This document shows, one piece after another, positions 54,087 through 63,246 of a stretch of DNA of 64,000 nucleotides (the stretch's first letter is position 1; each line of letters starts with the position of its first letter). Both the position numbers and the translations under genes were made by a program. Source of the DNA: Terriglobales bacterium. GTDB taxonomy: Bacteria; Acidobacteriota; Terriglobia; Terriglobales; Acidobacteriaceae. The stretch covers positions 1 through 64,000 of the forward strand of contig DATMPC010000060.1 of the NCBI GenBank assembly GCA_035567895.1, read 5' to 3'. The notes beneath the pieces are model-generated. The model did not search any database. It was not told the origin of the DNA and saw only the letters and a list, made by a program, of their open reading frames with translations.

Positions 54087-55580
54087 ATGCCCGCAAAAGT
54101 TTATAAGAACCTGATCGGAGGCGAGTGGGTCGAATCGCGCTCCGGACAAACATTCGAGAATCAGAATCCCGCGAACGTCAAGGACGTAGTTGGAATCTTC
54201 CCAAGATCCAATAAGGACGATGTAGACGAGGCGGTTCAGGCTGCCACAAGAGCCTTCGAGCGCTGGCGGCTTACTCCTGCTCCTCGCCGCGGAGAGATGA
54301 TCTATCGCTGTGCGCAGATTCTTCAGGAGCGAAAAGAGGACTACGCGCGCGACATGACTCGCGAGATGGGAAAGGTTCTCAAAGAAACTCGCGGCGATGT
54401 CCAAGAGGCCATCGATACCGCCTTCTACATGGCAGGCGAAGGGCGGCGTCTCGACGGACATACAGTTCCTTCCGAACTCCCCAACAAGTTTGCGATGGCA
54501 ATGCGTGTGCCTCTCGGCGTAGTGGGAATGATTACGCCCTGGAATTTTCCGATGGCGATTCCGTCATGGAAGATTTTCCCTGCGATCATTTCGGGAAACA
54601 CCTGTGTCATAAAGCCGGCGGAAGACACGCCACTCTCGACGGTTAATCTGGTGCGCGCTCTCATGGACGCGGGGCTTCCACCGGGAGTCGTCAACATTGT
54701 CCATGGTTACGGTCCTGAAGCTGGCGCTCCACTGCTCGAGCACGAGGACGTCCGCGCGATCTCGTTCACGGGATCGAGCGAAGTCGGCCGCATCATCGGC
54801 CAGGCGGCCGCACGCAATTTCAAACCGTGCTCACTGGAAATGGGCGGAAAGAACGCCATCATCGTGCTTAACGATGCCAATGTGGATTTGGCTATTGATG
54901 GCGCCCTCTGGGGAGGCTTCGGCACAACCGGTCAGCGCTGCACAGCCGCCAGCCGCGTGATCGTGCAAAAGGGCGTCTACAACCAGTTCGCCGACAAGTT
55001 CGTGAGCCGTGCGAAAGCGATGAAGGTTGGAGCAGGCATCGACGAACAGAGCGACATGGGCCCCCAAATCAACCAGCAGCAGATTGAGACGACGCAAAAG
55101 TATGTCGAGATTGGCAAGAATGAAGGCGCAAAACTGCTGACCGGCGGGAACCGCATTACTTCCGGCGGCCTTGGCGACGGATTTTTTTGGGAACCCACGA
55201 TTTTCGGCGATGCGCACGGAAAGATGCGAGTCGCCCAGGAAGAGATCTTTGGTCCCGTGGTTTCGCTGATTCCAACCGACAGTCTCGAGCAGGCAGTCGA
55301 GATTTCAAACGGCGTGGCGTATGGTCTTTCCTCGGCTGTGTACACGCGCGACGTGAACAAAGCATTCACGGCCATGCGCGATCTGCAAACGGGAATCACC
55401 TACATCAACGCGCCAACCATTGGCGCAGAAGTGCACCTGCCGTTCGGGGGCACGAAGGCAACCGGTAACGGACACCGCGAAGGCGGCATCGGCGCAATCG
55501 ATTTCTATACGCAATGGAAAGCGATCTACGTGGATTACTCCGACCGTCTGCAACGCGCACAGATTGATACAGGGGAATGA
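54087..55580 (+). CDS. NAD(P)-dependent aldehyde dehydrogenase
   Basis: 497 residues, typical length. Catalytic Cys in [12 protein letters not shown], Glu in [11 protein letters not shown], Asn in PWNFPM, and the Rossmann FTGSSEVGR. Ends [16 protein letters not shown]-like. It oxidises an aldehyde to an acid; the substrate cannot be told from sequence. It precedes alanine dehydrogenase by 98 bp across a palindrome. Confidence 0.95.
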   Translation: MPAKVYKNLIGGEWVESRSGQTFENQNPANVKDVVGIFPRSNKDDVDEAVQAATRAFERWRLTPAPRRGEMIYRCAQILQERKEDYARDMTREMGKVLKETRGDVQEAIDTAFYMAGEGRRLDGHTVPSELPNKFAMAMRVPLGVVGMITPWNFPMAIPSWKIFPAIISGNTCVIKPAEDTPLSTVNLVRALMDAGLPPGVVNIVHGYGPEAGAPLLEHEDVRAISFTGSSEVGRIIGQAAARNFKPCSLEMGGKNAIIVLNDANVDLAIDGALWGGFGTTGQRCTAASRVIVQKGVYNQFADKFVSRAKAMKVGAGIDEQSDMGPQINQQQIETTQKYVEIGKNEGAKLLTGGNRITSGGLGDGFFWEPTIFGDAHGKMRVAQEEIFGPVVSLIPTDSLEQAVEISNGVAYGLSSAVYTRDVNKAFTAMRDLQTGITYINAPTIGAEVHLPFGGTKATGNGHREGGIGAIDFYTQWKAIYVDYSDRLQRAQIDTGE

Positions 55581-55586
55581 ATGATT

Positions 55587-55654
55587 CACCACGGATACAC
55601 GGAGTCACGGAGAACAGCAGCGGCTTTCCTCCGTGACTCCGTGTCTCCGTGGTG
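55587..55654. repeat. CACCACGGATACACGGAG palindrome
   Basis: Left arm CACCACGGATACACGGAG (55587) and right arm CTCCGTGTCTCCGTGGTG (to 55654), with 27-base arms and a short loop. Starts 6 bp after the aldehyde dehydrogenase stop. Confidence 0.85.
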
Positions 55655-55678
55655 AAAAATGATTTTTCGAGGCATACG

Positions 55679-56794
55679 ATGATTATTGGTGTTCCGAAGG
55701 AAGTAAAAGATCACGAAGCAAGAGTGGGCATCGTGCCCTCCGGCGTGAAGGCGCTGGTCGAAGCCGGCCACAAGGTTCTGGTTGAGACCAAAGCTGGCGA
55801 ACTTTCATCCATGCCGGACCGGGATTACAAGCAGGCAGGCGCTGAGATCGCCAGCTCGGCGGCAGAGGTATGGAACCGAGCCGAAATGGTGGTCAAGGTC
55901 AAAGAGCCAATTGAACAGGAAGTGCAGTTCTTCCGCGAGGGACTCGTGCTCTTCACCTATCTGCATCTGGCTCCGATTCCTGACCTGACGGATCATCTTC
56001 TCAAGAAAAAGGTAGTTGGCATCGCCTACGAAACGGTCACGGACCGTAGTGGCACGTTGCCGCTGCTCACACCAATGTCTGAGGTTGCAGGACGCATGTC
56101 CGTCCAGGTTGGCGCCAGCTATCTCGAGCACGAGAAGGGCGGCCGCGGCATTCTGCTAGGCGGCGTTCCCGGAGTGGCCCCGGCGAAGGTCATGATCATC
56201 GGTGGTGGCATCGTCGGCATCAACGCAGCCAAAATCGCTCTTGGCATGGGCGCCGATACGACGATCATCGACATCAATCTGAATCGCCTGCGAGAGCTGG
56301 ATGACATCTTCAATGGGCAGGTTCGCACTCTAGCGTCGAACTCCTATACCATTGCGAAGTCTTGCGCCGAAGCCGATCTCGTGATCGGAGGCGTCCTGAT
56401 TCCTGGCGCCGCGGCTCCGAAGTTGGTAACTCGCGAGATGGTGAGCCACATGAAACGCGGCGCAGTAATCGTTGACGTCGCCATCGACCAGGGTGGCTGC
56501 ATCGAAACCGCTAAGCCAACCACCCACAGCAATCCGGCATACACAGTGGATGGAGTGGTTCACTACTGCGTGACGAACATGCCGGGCGCAGTGCCGCACA
56601 CTTCTACGCTCGCGCTAACCAACGCAACCTTCCCCTATGTGCTGAAGCTGGCCAACCAGGGCGCAAATGCGGCGATCAAAGCTGATCCAGGAATTCGGGA
56701 AGGCGTGAATACCTTCCACGGACATCTCACATACTCAGCCGTGGCGGAGTCCCAACGAAAGCCGTTCAAGCCAGTAAAAGACCTCGTGGCCTAA
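55679..56794 (+). CDS. ald: Alanine dehydrogenase
   Basis: 371 residues, the family's exact length, from ATG 55679 ([22 protein letters not shown]). Converts L-alanine to pyruvate with NAD+. Rossmann motif [22 protein letters not shown], catalytic His in [13 protein letters not shown] and Asp in [20 protein letters not shown]. Functionally plausible partner of the aldehyde dehydrogenase but no proof. Confidence 0.97.
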   Translation: MIIGVPKEVKDHEARVGIVPSGVKALVEAGHKVLVETKAGELSSMPDRDYKQAGAEIASSAAEVWNRAEMVVKVKEPIEQEVQFFREGLVLFTYLHLAPIPDLTDHLLKKKVVGIAYETVTDRSGTLPLLTPMSEVAGRMSVQVGASYLEHEKGGRGILLGGVPGVAPAKVMIIGGGIVGINAAKIALGMGADTTIIDINLNRLRELDDIFNGQVRTLASNSYTIAKSCAEADLVIGGVLIPGAAAPKLVTREMVSHMKRGAVIVDVAIDQGGCIETAKPTTHSNPAYTVDGVVHYCVTNMPGAVPHTSTLALTNATFPYVLKLANQGANAAIKADPGIREGVNTFHGHLTYSAVAESQRKPFKPVKDLVA

Positions 56795-56799
56795 ATGGT

Positions 56800-56823
56800 A
56801 GAGACGCATCATGCTGCATCTCT
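56800..56823. repeat. 24-bp palindrome after ald
   Basis: AGAGACGCATCA/TGCTGCATCTCT, two changes from the perfect copies, 5 bases after the ald stop. Confidence 0.75.
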
Positions 56824-56869
56824 GCGAAGCGGCTTGGGGCATTATCAGTATCTGTAAAGCAAGAACAAG

Positions 56870-57038
56870 AACACGGATTGAACGGATCTAACGGATCGGA
56901 CGGATAAAAACGAACTTGTGATTTCCATGATCCGCTATTAAGAAAATCACGCGGTATCTGACGACTCCATAACCTGATCACGAAATCGCCCGAGTTGGGT
57001 GTATCCGTCCGATCAGTCGATCCGTCCAATCCGTGTTT
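56870..57038. repeat. AACACGGATTGAACGGAT inverted repeat, upstream of ntrY-like gene
   Basis: Left arm 56870-56906, right arm 57002-57038 ending CCAATCCGTGTTT. Copy flanking the other side at 59350-59605. Confidence 0.85.
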
Positions 57039-57103
57039 TAGCTTTTGCTTCAGACGGAAGTTCGTAGCCCCTTCCCAGCCGCCCTATAATTTCAGCAGCA
57101 CCC

Positions 57104-59326
57104 GTGCCAGCCACCAACCCCAAACCAGTCGAGCGCAAGGCCCTCATCATAGGCCTTGGCATAGCTATCTTCGTCCTCTTTCTAGTGCTCGCCTCGCAGC
57201 AGGCGTTCAATCTGACCTTCCTGAACCCCGGCGGAGCGCAGCAGACCGTTCTCCTCACGGCACTCTCCGCCCTTGTCTTTCTGCTGTTCGTCGCGCTCAC
57301 GTTCGTGTTGCTGCGCAATCTACTCAAGCTACTGGCAGAGCGCCGCGTTGGCGTCCTCGGCTCCAAGTTCCGGACGAAGATGGTTTTCGGAGCGCTGCTG
57401 ATGTCGTTTACGCCGGCGCTCTTTATGTTCTTGTTCACTTATCTTCTGACCAACCGGTCAATCGATCGTTGGTTCTCGCGTCCGGTACAGAACCTGCGTG
57501 AAGGCTCGGAGCAAGTCGCAGCGCTGCTCGTTGACTATGCAAACGCGAATGCCCAAGCCGAAGCAAAGGCTTTGGCAGCCAATTCCCGCATTCAGCGAGC
57601 TTTCGAGGTCGGTGATTTTGCCGCAGTTAATTCCGTACTCCACGAGGAAGAACCAGCCCTGCAAGACGGCTTTGCCCTTGCGTTGCACGGACATGTACCG
57701 GTGGCTTCAATTAATCTCCCTACGGAGTGGGAAAAAATTGGGCCGCCCCTTGCCGAAGCGGTTGCAGCGAGTCGCCGGTTTGCCTGGGGGAATTCGATTT
57801 ACGCGGTTGCACAAAGCGGTGCGGGAAGAAACGGCGCAATCATCGTGGCGATTCCCCTGCCGGCGAGCTTCGATGCCACGATGCAGCAAATTGCTGAAAG
57901 CCAGCGCAACTATCAGGAACTCGCCACTGCGGGAAAAGCGGTACGCCGTGCATACATCCTCCTGCTTCTCCTGATTACCGCGCTCGTGCTGTTTGCCGCT
58001 ACGTGGCTTTCATTGTTTATTTCCAAACTGGTAACTCGACCTGTTGCTGCTCTTGCCGAAGCGACTCAGGAGCTCTCACAAGGACACTTCTCTTATCGCG
58101 TAGCGGTAGCTGCCGCGGACGAACTCGGAGAGTTGGTAGCCTCCTTTAATCGCATGGCCGCCGACTTGGAAGAGAGTCGCACAAAGATCGAGCAATCCTC
58201 GCGCGAACTCGAGAAGGCAAATGCGAACATTGAACACCGACGCCGTCAGACCGAAATCATCCTCGAGAACATTCCCACCGGCGTGCTTTCTTTGGACGGC
58301 TCGGGAAGGGTTCGCCACGCGAATCCCGCATTTGTTCGCCTACTGAAGTTCCGCGATCAATCTTCCGCGAATGCTTCCTCGGAAAATTTCGAAGGCGCTT
58401 CCTTACGGGACATCTTTGGCCCCGAGATCGCAACGCAGATGGTTCACCTGATGCGCAAGGCTGACCGGATGGGGACGACCACGAGCCAGTTTGAGCTGCA
58501 GTCGGGCGGCGGCAGACTCAACGTTGCGATAACCGTCGCATCCATGCGCTTCGACCGCCAACGGCTCGGTTATGTAATGGTGTTCGAAGACTTCACAGAA
58601 TTGTTGCGCGCGCAAAAACAGGCCGCCTGGCGCGAAGTAGCGAGGCGCGTGGCGCACGAGATCAAGAATCCACTTACGCCCATCGCGCTCTCGGCAGATC
58701 GCATTCGCCGGCATCTAGAGCGTGGGACTCCTCCGGACAAGAATTCTATGGCGGTAATGTCAGGCTGCGCCGACACAATCACGAATGCGGTAGAAACCGT
58801 TCGTCAACTGGTCGATGAATTCTCCACGCTCGCCCGATTTCCGACGGCGCAACCTCGTCCCAGCGAAATCAACGCAATCATCGAAAGCGCCTTGCAACTA
58901 TTCAGTGGGCGCCTCGATGGAGTGACAATTCGGACTCATCTCGCTCCAGAGTTGCCGGTCGTCCTGGCCGATCCCGAGGCCATGAAGCGGGCCATTGCCA
59001 ATCTCATTGACAACGCGGCTGAAGCTCTTCACGATTCGCTCGTTCGCGAGATCTATATTTCCACATCCCTTGTAGAAAGCCGTGACTCAGTAGAGGTCGT
59101 AATCGCGGACACCGGCCACGGAATCACCGACGATGTGAAAGAACGGCTGTTCCTGCCCTATGTCTCAAGCAAGAAAAGAGGCACAGGCCTGGGACTGTCG
59201 ATTGTGAGCCGCATCATGCAAGAGCACAACGGCTCGATCCGCATCGAAGAGAATCACCCAGTAGGCGCTCGTTTCATTTTGGAACTGCCTATGGCAGTGG
59301 AGGCTGCGACCCCCGTGAGTTCATGA
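57104..59326 (+). CDS. ntrY: NtrY-like sensor histidine kinase
   Basis: 740 residues from GTG 57104. Four membrane segments in the N-terminal part (e.g. LIIGLGIAIFVLFLVLASQ), a periplasmic region, HAMP near residue 320 (VTRPVAALAEATQELSQG), PAS near 400, HisKA with VARRVAHEIKNPLTPIALSADR, and HATPase with GHGITDDVKERLFLPYVSSKKRGTGLGLSIV. It is the sensor of a nitrogen- or redox-type system and lies 312 bp upstream of its regulator. Confidence 0.93.
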   Translation: MPATNPKPVERKALIIGLGIAIFVLFLVLASQQAFNLTFLNPGGAQQTVLLTALSALVFLLFVALTFVLLRNLLKLLAERRVGVLGSKFRTKMVFGALLMSFTPALFMFLFTYLLTNRSIDRWFSRPVQNLREGSEQVAALLVDYANANAQAEAKALAANSRIQRAFEVGDFAAVNSVLHEEEPALQDGFALALHGHVPVASINLPTEWEKIGPPLAEAVAASRRFAWGNSIYAVAQSGAGRNGAIIVAIPLPASFDATMQQIAESQRNYQELATAGKAVRRAYILLLLLITALVLFAATWLSLFISKLVTRPVAALAEATQELSQGHFSYRVAVAAADELGELVASFNRMAADLEESRTKIEQSSRELEKANANIEHRRRQTEIILENIPTGVLSLDGSGRVRHANPAFVRLLKFRDQSSANASSENFEGASLRDIFGPEIATQMVHLMRKADRMGTTTSQFELQSGGGRLNVAITVASMRFDRQRLGYVMVFEDFTELLRAQKQAAWREVARRVAHEIKNPLTPIALSADRIRRHLERGTPPDKNSMAVMSGCADTITNAVETVRQLVDEFSTLARFPTAQPRPSEINAIIESALQLFSGRLDGVTIRTHLAPELPVVLADPEAMKRAIANLIDNAAEALHDSLVREIYISTSLVESRDSVEVVIADTGHGITDDVKERLFLPYVSSKKRGTGLGLSIVSRIMQEHNGSIRIEENHPVGARFILELPMAVEAATPVSS

Positions 59327-59349
59327 GCCTTATGGAAGTCAAAGACTCG

Positions 59350-59605
59350 AACACGGATTGAACGGATTTGACGGATCGGACGGATACATTTTCCCGGGGA
59401 GTGCGGAATGAAGCATGAAGACCTAACCGAGAAGTTGATCGGAATTCACTACACTCTGGAAAACGAGTTCGGTCACTGATTTCTTGAGAGCAGTTATCGC
59501 CGAGGGTATAGAGAATTAGTACAAGACCCAGGGTGCATCCGCTGCAGCAGGTTAGCCAGCAATTGGTTCATCCGTCCGATCCGTTAAATCCGTTTAATCC
59601 GTGTT
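59350..59605. repeat. AACACGGATTGAACGGAT inverted repeat, downstream of ntrY-like gene
   Basis: Left arm 59350-59386, right arm 59571-59605; the loop is ~185 bases. Same family as 56870. Confidence 0.85.
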
Positions 59606-59638
59606 CTGCTTTTCCACCTGTAAAATCCTTCCTTACCC

Positions 59639-60994
59639 ATGAACTCTATTCTTGTAGTCGATGACGAAGCCGACATTCGCAAATCGTTGCGCGGCGCATT
59701 GGAAGACGAAGGCTTCAAGGTCGACACGGCTGAGAGCGGCGAAGCATGTCTGGAGACGCTGAAGGCGCGTTCTTACGATGTCGTTCTTCTGGATATCTGG
59801 CTGCCGGGAATCGACGGCCTGGACACGCTCGAAAGAATCAAAGAACACGAGGATCCGCCAGAAGTCATCATCATCTCGGGGCACGGCACGATTGAAACCG
59901 CCGTTCGAGCCACCAAGCTCGGAGCCTTCGATTTTTTGGAGAAGCCGCTCTCGCTGGAGCGGATGCTGATCCTGATTAAGAACGCAATGGAGGCGCGGAA
60001 GCTGCGCGGTGAAAACCGCGAATTCCGCAAGCAGCTCGAAGCCAAGAGTGTCATCGTCGGCGAGAGCGTTCCTACGAAGGCTTTGCGCCAACAGATTGGA
60101 TTGATGGCGCCAACCAATGGGCGCGTCTTGATCTACGGCGAGTCCGGAACGGGAAAAGAACTGGTCGCGCGCGCCATTCACAACCAGAGTCTGCGTCGCG
60201 ATAACGTATTTACCGAAGTAAACTGTGCAGCGATTCCTGAAGACTTCATCGAGCCGGAACTGTTCGGATACCGAAATTCGGCGGTCTCAGGCGAGGCTGC
60301 CGAGAAGATCGGGACGTTTGAACGCGCCGACGGCGGAACGCTGTTCCTCGACGAAGTTGGCGACATGAGCCTGAAGACTCAGTCAAAAGTTCTGCGCACT
60401 CTCGATGAACAGCGCTTCACCCCGGTAGGCGCCGCCGATCCCATCACCGTGGACGTGCGCGTAATCGCTTCAACCAACAAGAACCTCGAAGAGGAGATCG
60501 CCAGCGGTAACTTTCGCGAAGACCTCTTCTATCGTTTGAACGTTATTCCGTTCTATGTACCTCCGTTGCGAGAGCGCATCGAAGATGTTCCCCTTTTGGC
60601 AAAACACTTCATCAGGGAATTCTCCTCACGTTATAGCCGGCGTACGAGAGAGATTACCGACGACGCAACCGAAGCGCTCATGAAGTACTCCTGGCCGGGT
60701 AACGTCCGCGAGTTGCGGAACGTAATCGAACGCATCGTAATTATGAATCCCGGAGCAACAAAGCTGGAGCGCAAGCACCTCCCGCCGCTCGTTTATCGCG
60801 ACGGATCGCGCCGTAGCTCGACTCCAGAATTCTCGTCGTTACAGCAGGCGCGCGCGGCCTACGAGCGCGATTACATTCTGAAGAAGCTGGACGAAAGCAA
60901 AGGCAACATCAGTCGTGCCGCCGAGATTCTCGGTCTCGAGCGCAGCCACTTGTATCGAAAGATGAAGGCGCTGGGGATTTCAGTGAAGGAATAA
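59639..60994 (+). CDS. ntrX: NtrX/NtrC-type response regulator
   Basis: 451 residues: receiver (phospho-Asp in VVLLDIWLPG, Lys in LEKPLS), AAA+ domain with Walker A GESGTGKE and Walker B GGTLFLDEVGDM, and a Fis HTH with GNISRAAEILGLERSHLYRKM. The GAFTGA loop that contacts sigma-54 is replaced by SAVSGE, so it may not activate sigma-54. NtrX-like proteins often show this. Follows the kinase. Confidence 0.92.
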   Translation: MNSILVVDDEADIRKSLRGALEDEGFKVDTAESGEACLETLKARSYDVVLLDIWLPGIDGLDTLERIKEHEDPPEVIIISGHGTIETAVRATKLGAFDFLEKPLSLERMLILIKNAMEARKLRGENREFRKQLEAKSVIVGESVPTKALRQQIGLMAPTNGRVLIYGESGTGKELVARAIHNQSLRRDNVFTEVNCAAIPEDFIEPELFGYRNSAVSGEAAEKIGTFERADGGTLFLDEVGDMSLKTQSKVLRTLDEQRFTPVGAADPITVDVRVIASTNKNLEEEIASGNFREDLFYRLNVIPFYVPPLRERIEDVPLLAKHFIREFSSRYSRRTREITDDATEALMKYSWPGNVRELRNVIERIVIMNPGATKLERKHLPPLVYRDGSRRSSTPEFSSLQQARAAYERDYILKKLDESKGNISRAAEILGLERSHLYRKMKALGISVKE

Positions 60995-60997
60995 AGT

Positions 60998-61021
60998 AGA
61001 TACGCAGCATGCTGCGTATCT
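60998..61021. repeat. 24-bp perfect palindrome after ntrX-like gene
   Basis: AGATACGCAGCA with its exact complement, 3 bases after the stop codon. Confidence 0.85.
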
Positions 61022-61092
61022 ATTGATGCCGCTGCGGCTTTCTTCTCATTCGTTTGTTGGTCCCGAAAAAGGAACTGAGCCATTTGAGCTGC

Positions 61093-61710
61093 TCAGTGAG
61101 ACTTCCATTGATAGGCGCCCTCCTGCTGCAATCCAAGATGCGCCAACACCCGACAAGCAAACTGCCGAGCCATCTCCTCTAGCGATTGAGGCAGATTGTA
61201 AAAAGTGGGAATGAGTGGATACACGGTAGCGCCAGCATCGGCAGCCCGATACATATTCCTGATATGGATCTTGTTCAGCGGCGTCTCGCGCACGCACAGC
61301 ACCAGAGGACGCGCCTCCTTGAGACAAACATCTGCCGCGCGTTCGATCAAATTTCCCGCTAGACCGTTGGCCACGCGCGCCAGCGTTCCCATGCTGCAGG
61401 GAAGAACGATCATTGCGTCGGTAGGATAAGAGCCACTAGCTACATTCGCGCCGATGTCACTATTGCCCTGTTGCTGTATCTTTCGGCTCCTTTCACCCAG
61501 TAGCTGGGCAACAAGATCATTGCGGCCGCGAATTTGGAGCTCCTCGGCAAAGACTCGAAGGGCATTGTCAGACGCGATGAAGTTAACAGTTGTAATTCGG
61601 GAATCAGCTTCCACGGCAGTGAGCAGCTCGCGCGTGAAGATCGCACCGCTTGCACCAGTTGCAGCAACCGTGAGGTTATGAGGAAGGTCCGGCATACCGG
61701 CTGGAGGCAT
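61093..61710 (-). CDS. ubiX: UbiX-like flavin prenyltransferase
   Basis: 205 residues from ATG 61710 (ATG 61695 is possible). Signature AATGASGAIFTRELL, TDAMIVLPCSMGTLARVANGLAGNLIERAADVCLKE, and PLVLCVRETPLNKIHIRNM. It makes prenylated FMN for UbiD-type decarboxylases. No ubiD in the window. Confidence 0.94.
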   Translation of the reverse strand: MPPAGMPDLPHNLTVAATGASGAIFTRELLTAVEADSRITTVNFIASDNALRVFAEELQIRGRNDLVAQLLGERSRKIQQQGNSDIGANVASGSYPTDAMIVLPCSMGTLARVANGLAGNLIERAADVCLKEARPLVLCVRETPLNKIHIRNMYRAADAGATVYPLIPTFYNLPQSLEEMARQFACRVLAHLGLQQEGAYQWKSH

Positions 61711-61745
61711 TCAAAATAGCAGATCGCATTCGAACAAGCGCGACT

Positions 61746-63083
61746 CTAGCTGCTTCCTTTCGCGGTTTTCTCTGTGTCTCCGTGTCTCCGTGGTGAAAAA
61801 ACCCGCTTGAAGATTCCATCCACGTTGCCAAGCTGACGCTTCAAATCGAACGCACTCTCCAATTGTTGTTCGGAGAGTTTGCCGCGAATTTCAGGATCGC
61901 CGCGCACAGCATCGCGAAAATTGTCGCCATTCTTCCAGGCTTCCATCGCATGCTTCTGCACTAAACGGTACGCGTCTTCGCGTGACATGCCAACTTCAGC
62001 GAGATCGAGCAGCAGTTGCCCGCTAAAGATCAAACCACCGCTACTTTCGAGGTTCTTGAGCATGCGGTCCGGATAAACCAGCAAAGTGTCTATCAAATGC
62101 GTGGTCTTGTGGAGCAGATAATCGACAAGAATCGTCGAATCGGGAAGGATAATGCGCTCGACCGACGAGTGTGAGATGTCGCGCTCATGCCATAGCGGCA
62201 CATTTTCCAGCGCGGCTTGAGCATTCGAGCGAACGACGCGCGCGAGTCCACTGATCTGCTCGCACGTAATCGGATTGCGTTTGTGCGGCATCGCCGACGA
62301 ACCCTTCTGCTTTTCGCTGAAGTATTCTTCCGCCTCGCGCACTTCGGTACGCTGCAGGTGGCGTATCTCGACCGCAATCTTGTCCAGAGTGCTCGCAATT
62401 ACCGCCAGAGTGGCGACGAAGAACGCATGCCGGTCGCGCTGAATTACCTGGCTGGAGATTGCAGCGACCTTTAATCCCAGCCGCGCGCAGATTGTTTCCT
62501 CCAATTCGGGAGTCAAATGCGCCAGAGTTCCCACCGCGCCGGATATCTTTCCGACACGCATGTCCTCAGCCGCGTGATCAAAACGCTCGATGTTCCGCTC
62601 GATCTCCGAAAACCAGTTGGCTAATTTCAGGCCAAACGTAGTTGGCTCGGCATGGACGCCGTGCGTTCTTCCAATGGTTGGAGTGTTCTGAAACTCAAAC
62701 GCGCGCCGCTTGAGGACGGTCTTGAGGGCCTCGAGATCGTTACGAATAATGAGAAAAGCATCGTGGATCTGCAGCGCCTGCGCTGTATCGACAACGTCAT
62801 TCGAGGTGAGACCGAAATGCAACCAGCGGGATTCAGGACCTACCTTTTCCGCCACCGCCGTGGTGAACGCAATCACATCATGCTTCACCTCGGCTTCGAT
62901 TGCGCGAATCCGCGACAGGTCGAAGTCGCCGCGATCCCGAATGGCTTTCGCGGCCGATTGCGGCACCATACCGGCCTCGGCAAGGGTCTCAGTGGCCGCA
63001 ATTTCGACCTTTAACCAGGCGCGAAAACGGTTTTCTTCGCTCCAAATGCGCCCCATTTCGGGTCGCGTGTACCTTGCAATCAA
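61746..63083 (-). CDS. purB: Adenylosuccinate lyase
   Basis: 445 residues. Fumarase-superfamily signature GSSAMPHKRNP, with the catalytic Ser and His residues in TSNDVVDTAQ and RTHGVHAEPT. Performs two steps of purine synthesis. The final ~10 residues (SPRRHGDTEK) are encoded by an invading intergenic repeat at 61770-61795. Confidence 0.97.
   Translation of the reverse strand: MIARYTRPEMGRIWSEENRFRAWLKVEIAATETLAEAGMVPQSAAKAIRDRGDFDLSRIRAIEAEVKHDVIAFTTAVAEKVGPESRWLHFGLTSNDVVDTAQALQIHDAFLIIRNDLEALKTVLKRRAFEFQNTPTIGRTHGVHAEPTTFGLKLANWFSEIERNIERFDHAAEDMRVGKISGAVGTLAHLTPELEETICARLGLKVAAISSQVIQRDRHAFFVATLAVIASTLDKIAVEIRHLQRTEVREAEEYFSEKQKGSSAMPHKRNPITCEQISGLARVVRSNAQAALENVPLWHERDISHSSVERIILPDSTILVDYLLHKTTHLIDTLLVYPDRMLKNLESSGGLIFSGQLLLDLAEVGMSREDAYRLVQKHAMEAWKNGDNFRDAVRGDPEIRGKLSEQQLESAFDLKRQLGNVDGIFKRVFSPRRHGDTEKTAKGSS
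61770..61795. repeat. CACCACGGAGACACGGAG single arm within purB
   Basis: Same text as at 51009 and 55587, read on the minus strand in purB; it is in frame and encodes SPRRHGDTE before the natural tail. Confidence 0.8.
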
Positions 63084-63246
63084 GTTTTTGTGTCCCCGAA
63101 ATGAGCTGGAAACGCCTCTTATCTGCCCTGAATACGACTAAAAGCATAGCGTAGAACTTCACCCTGTGACACAGCCGGCCTCGGCCGTGAGGGTGTGATG
63201 GCATGCAAACTACACAGGCGAGAGCGCCTGTCCCAAGAGCAACGCG

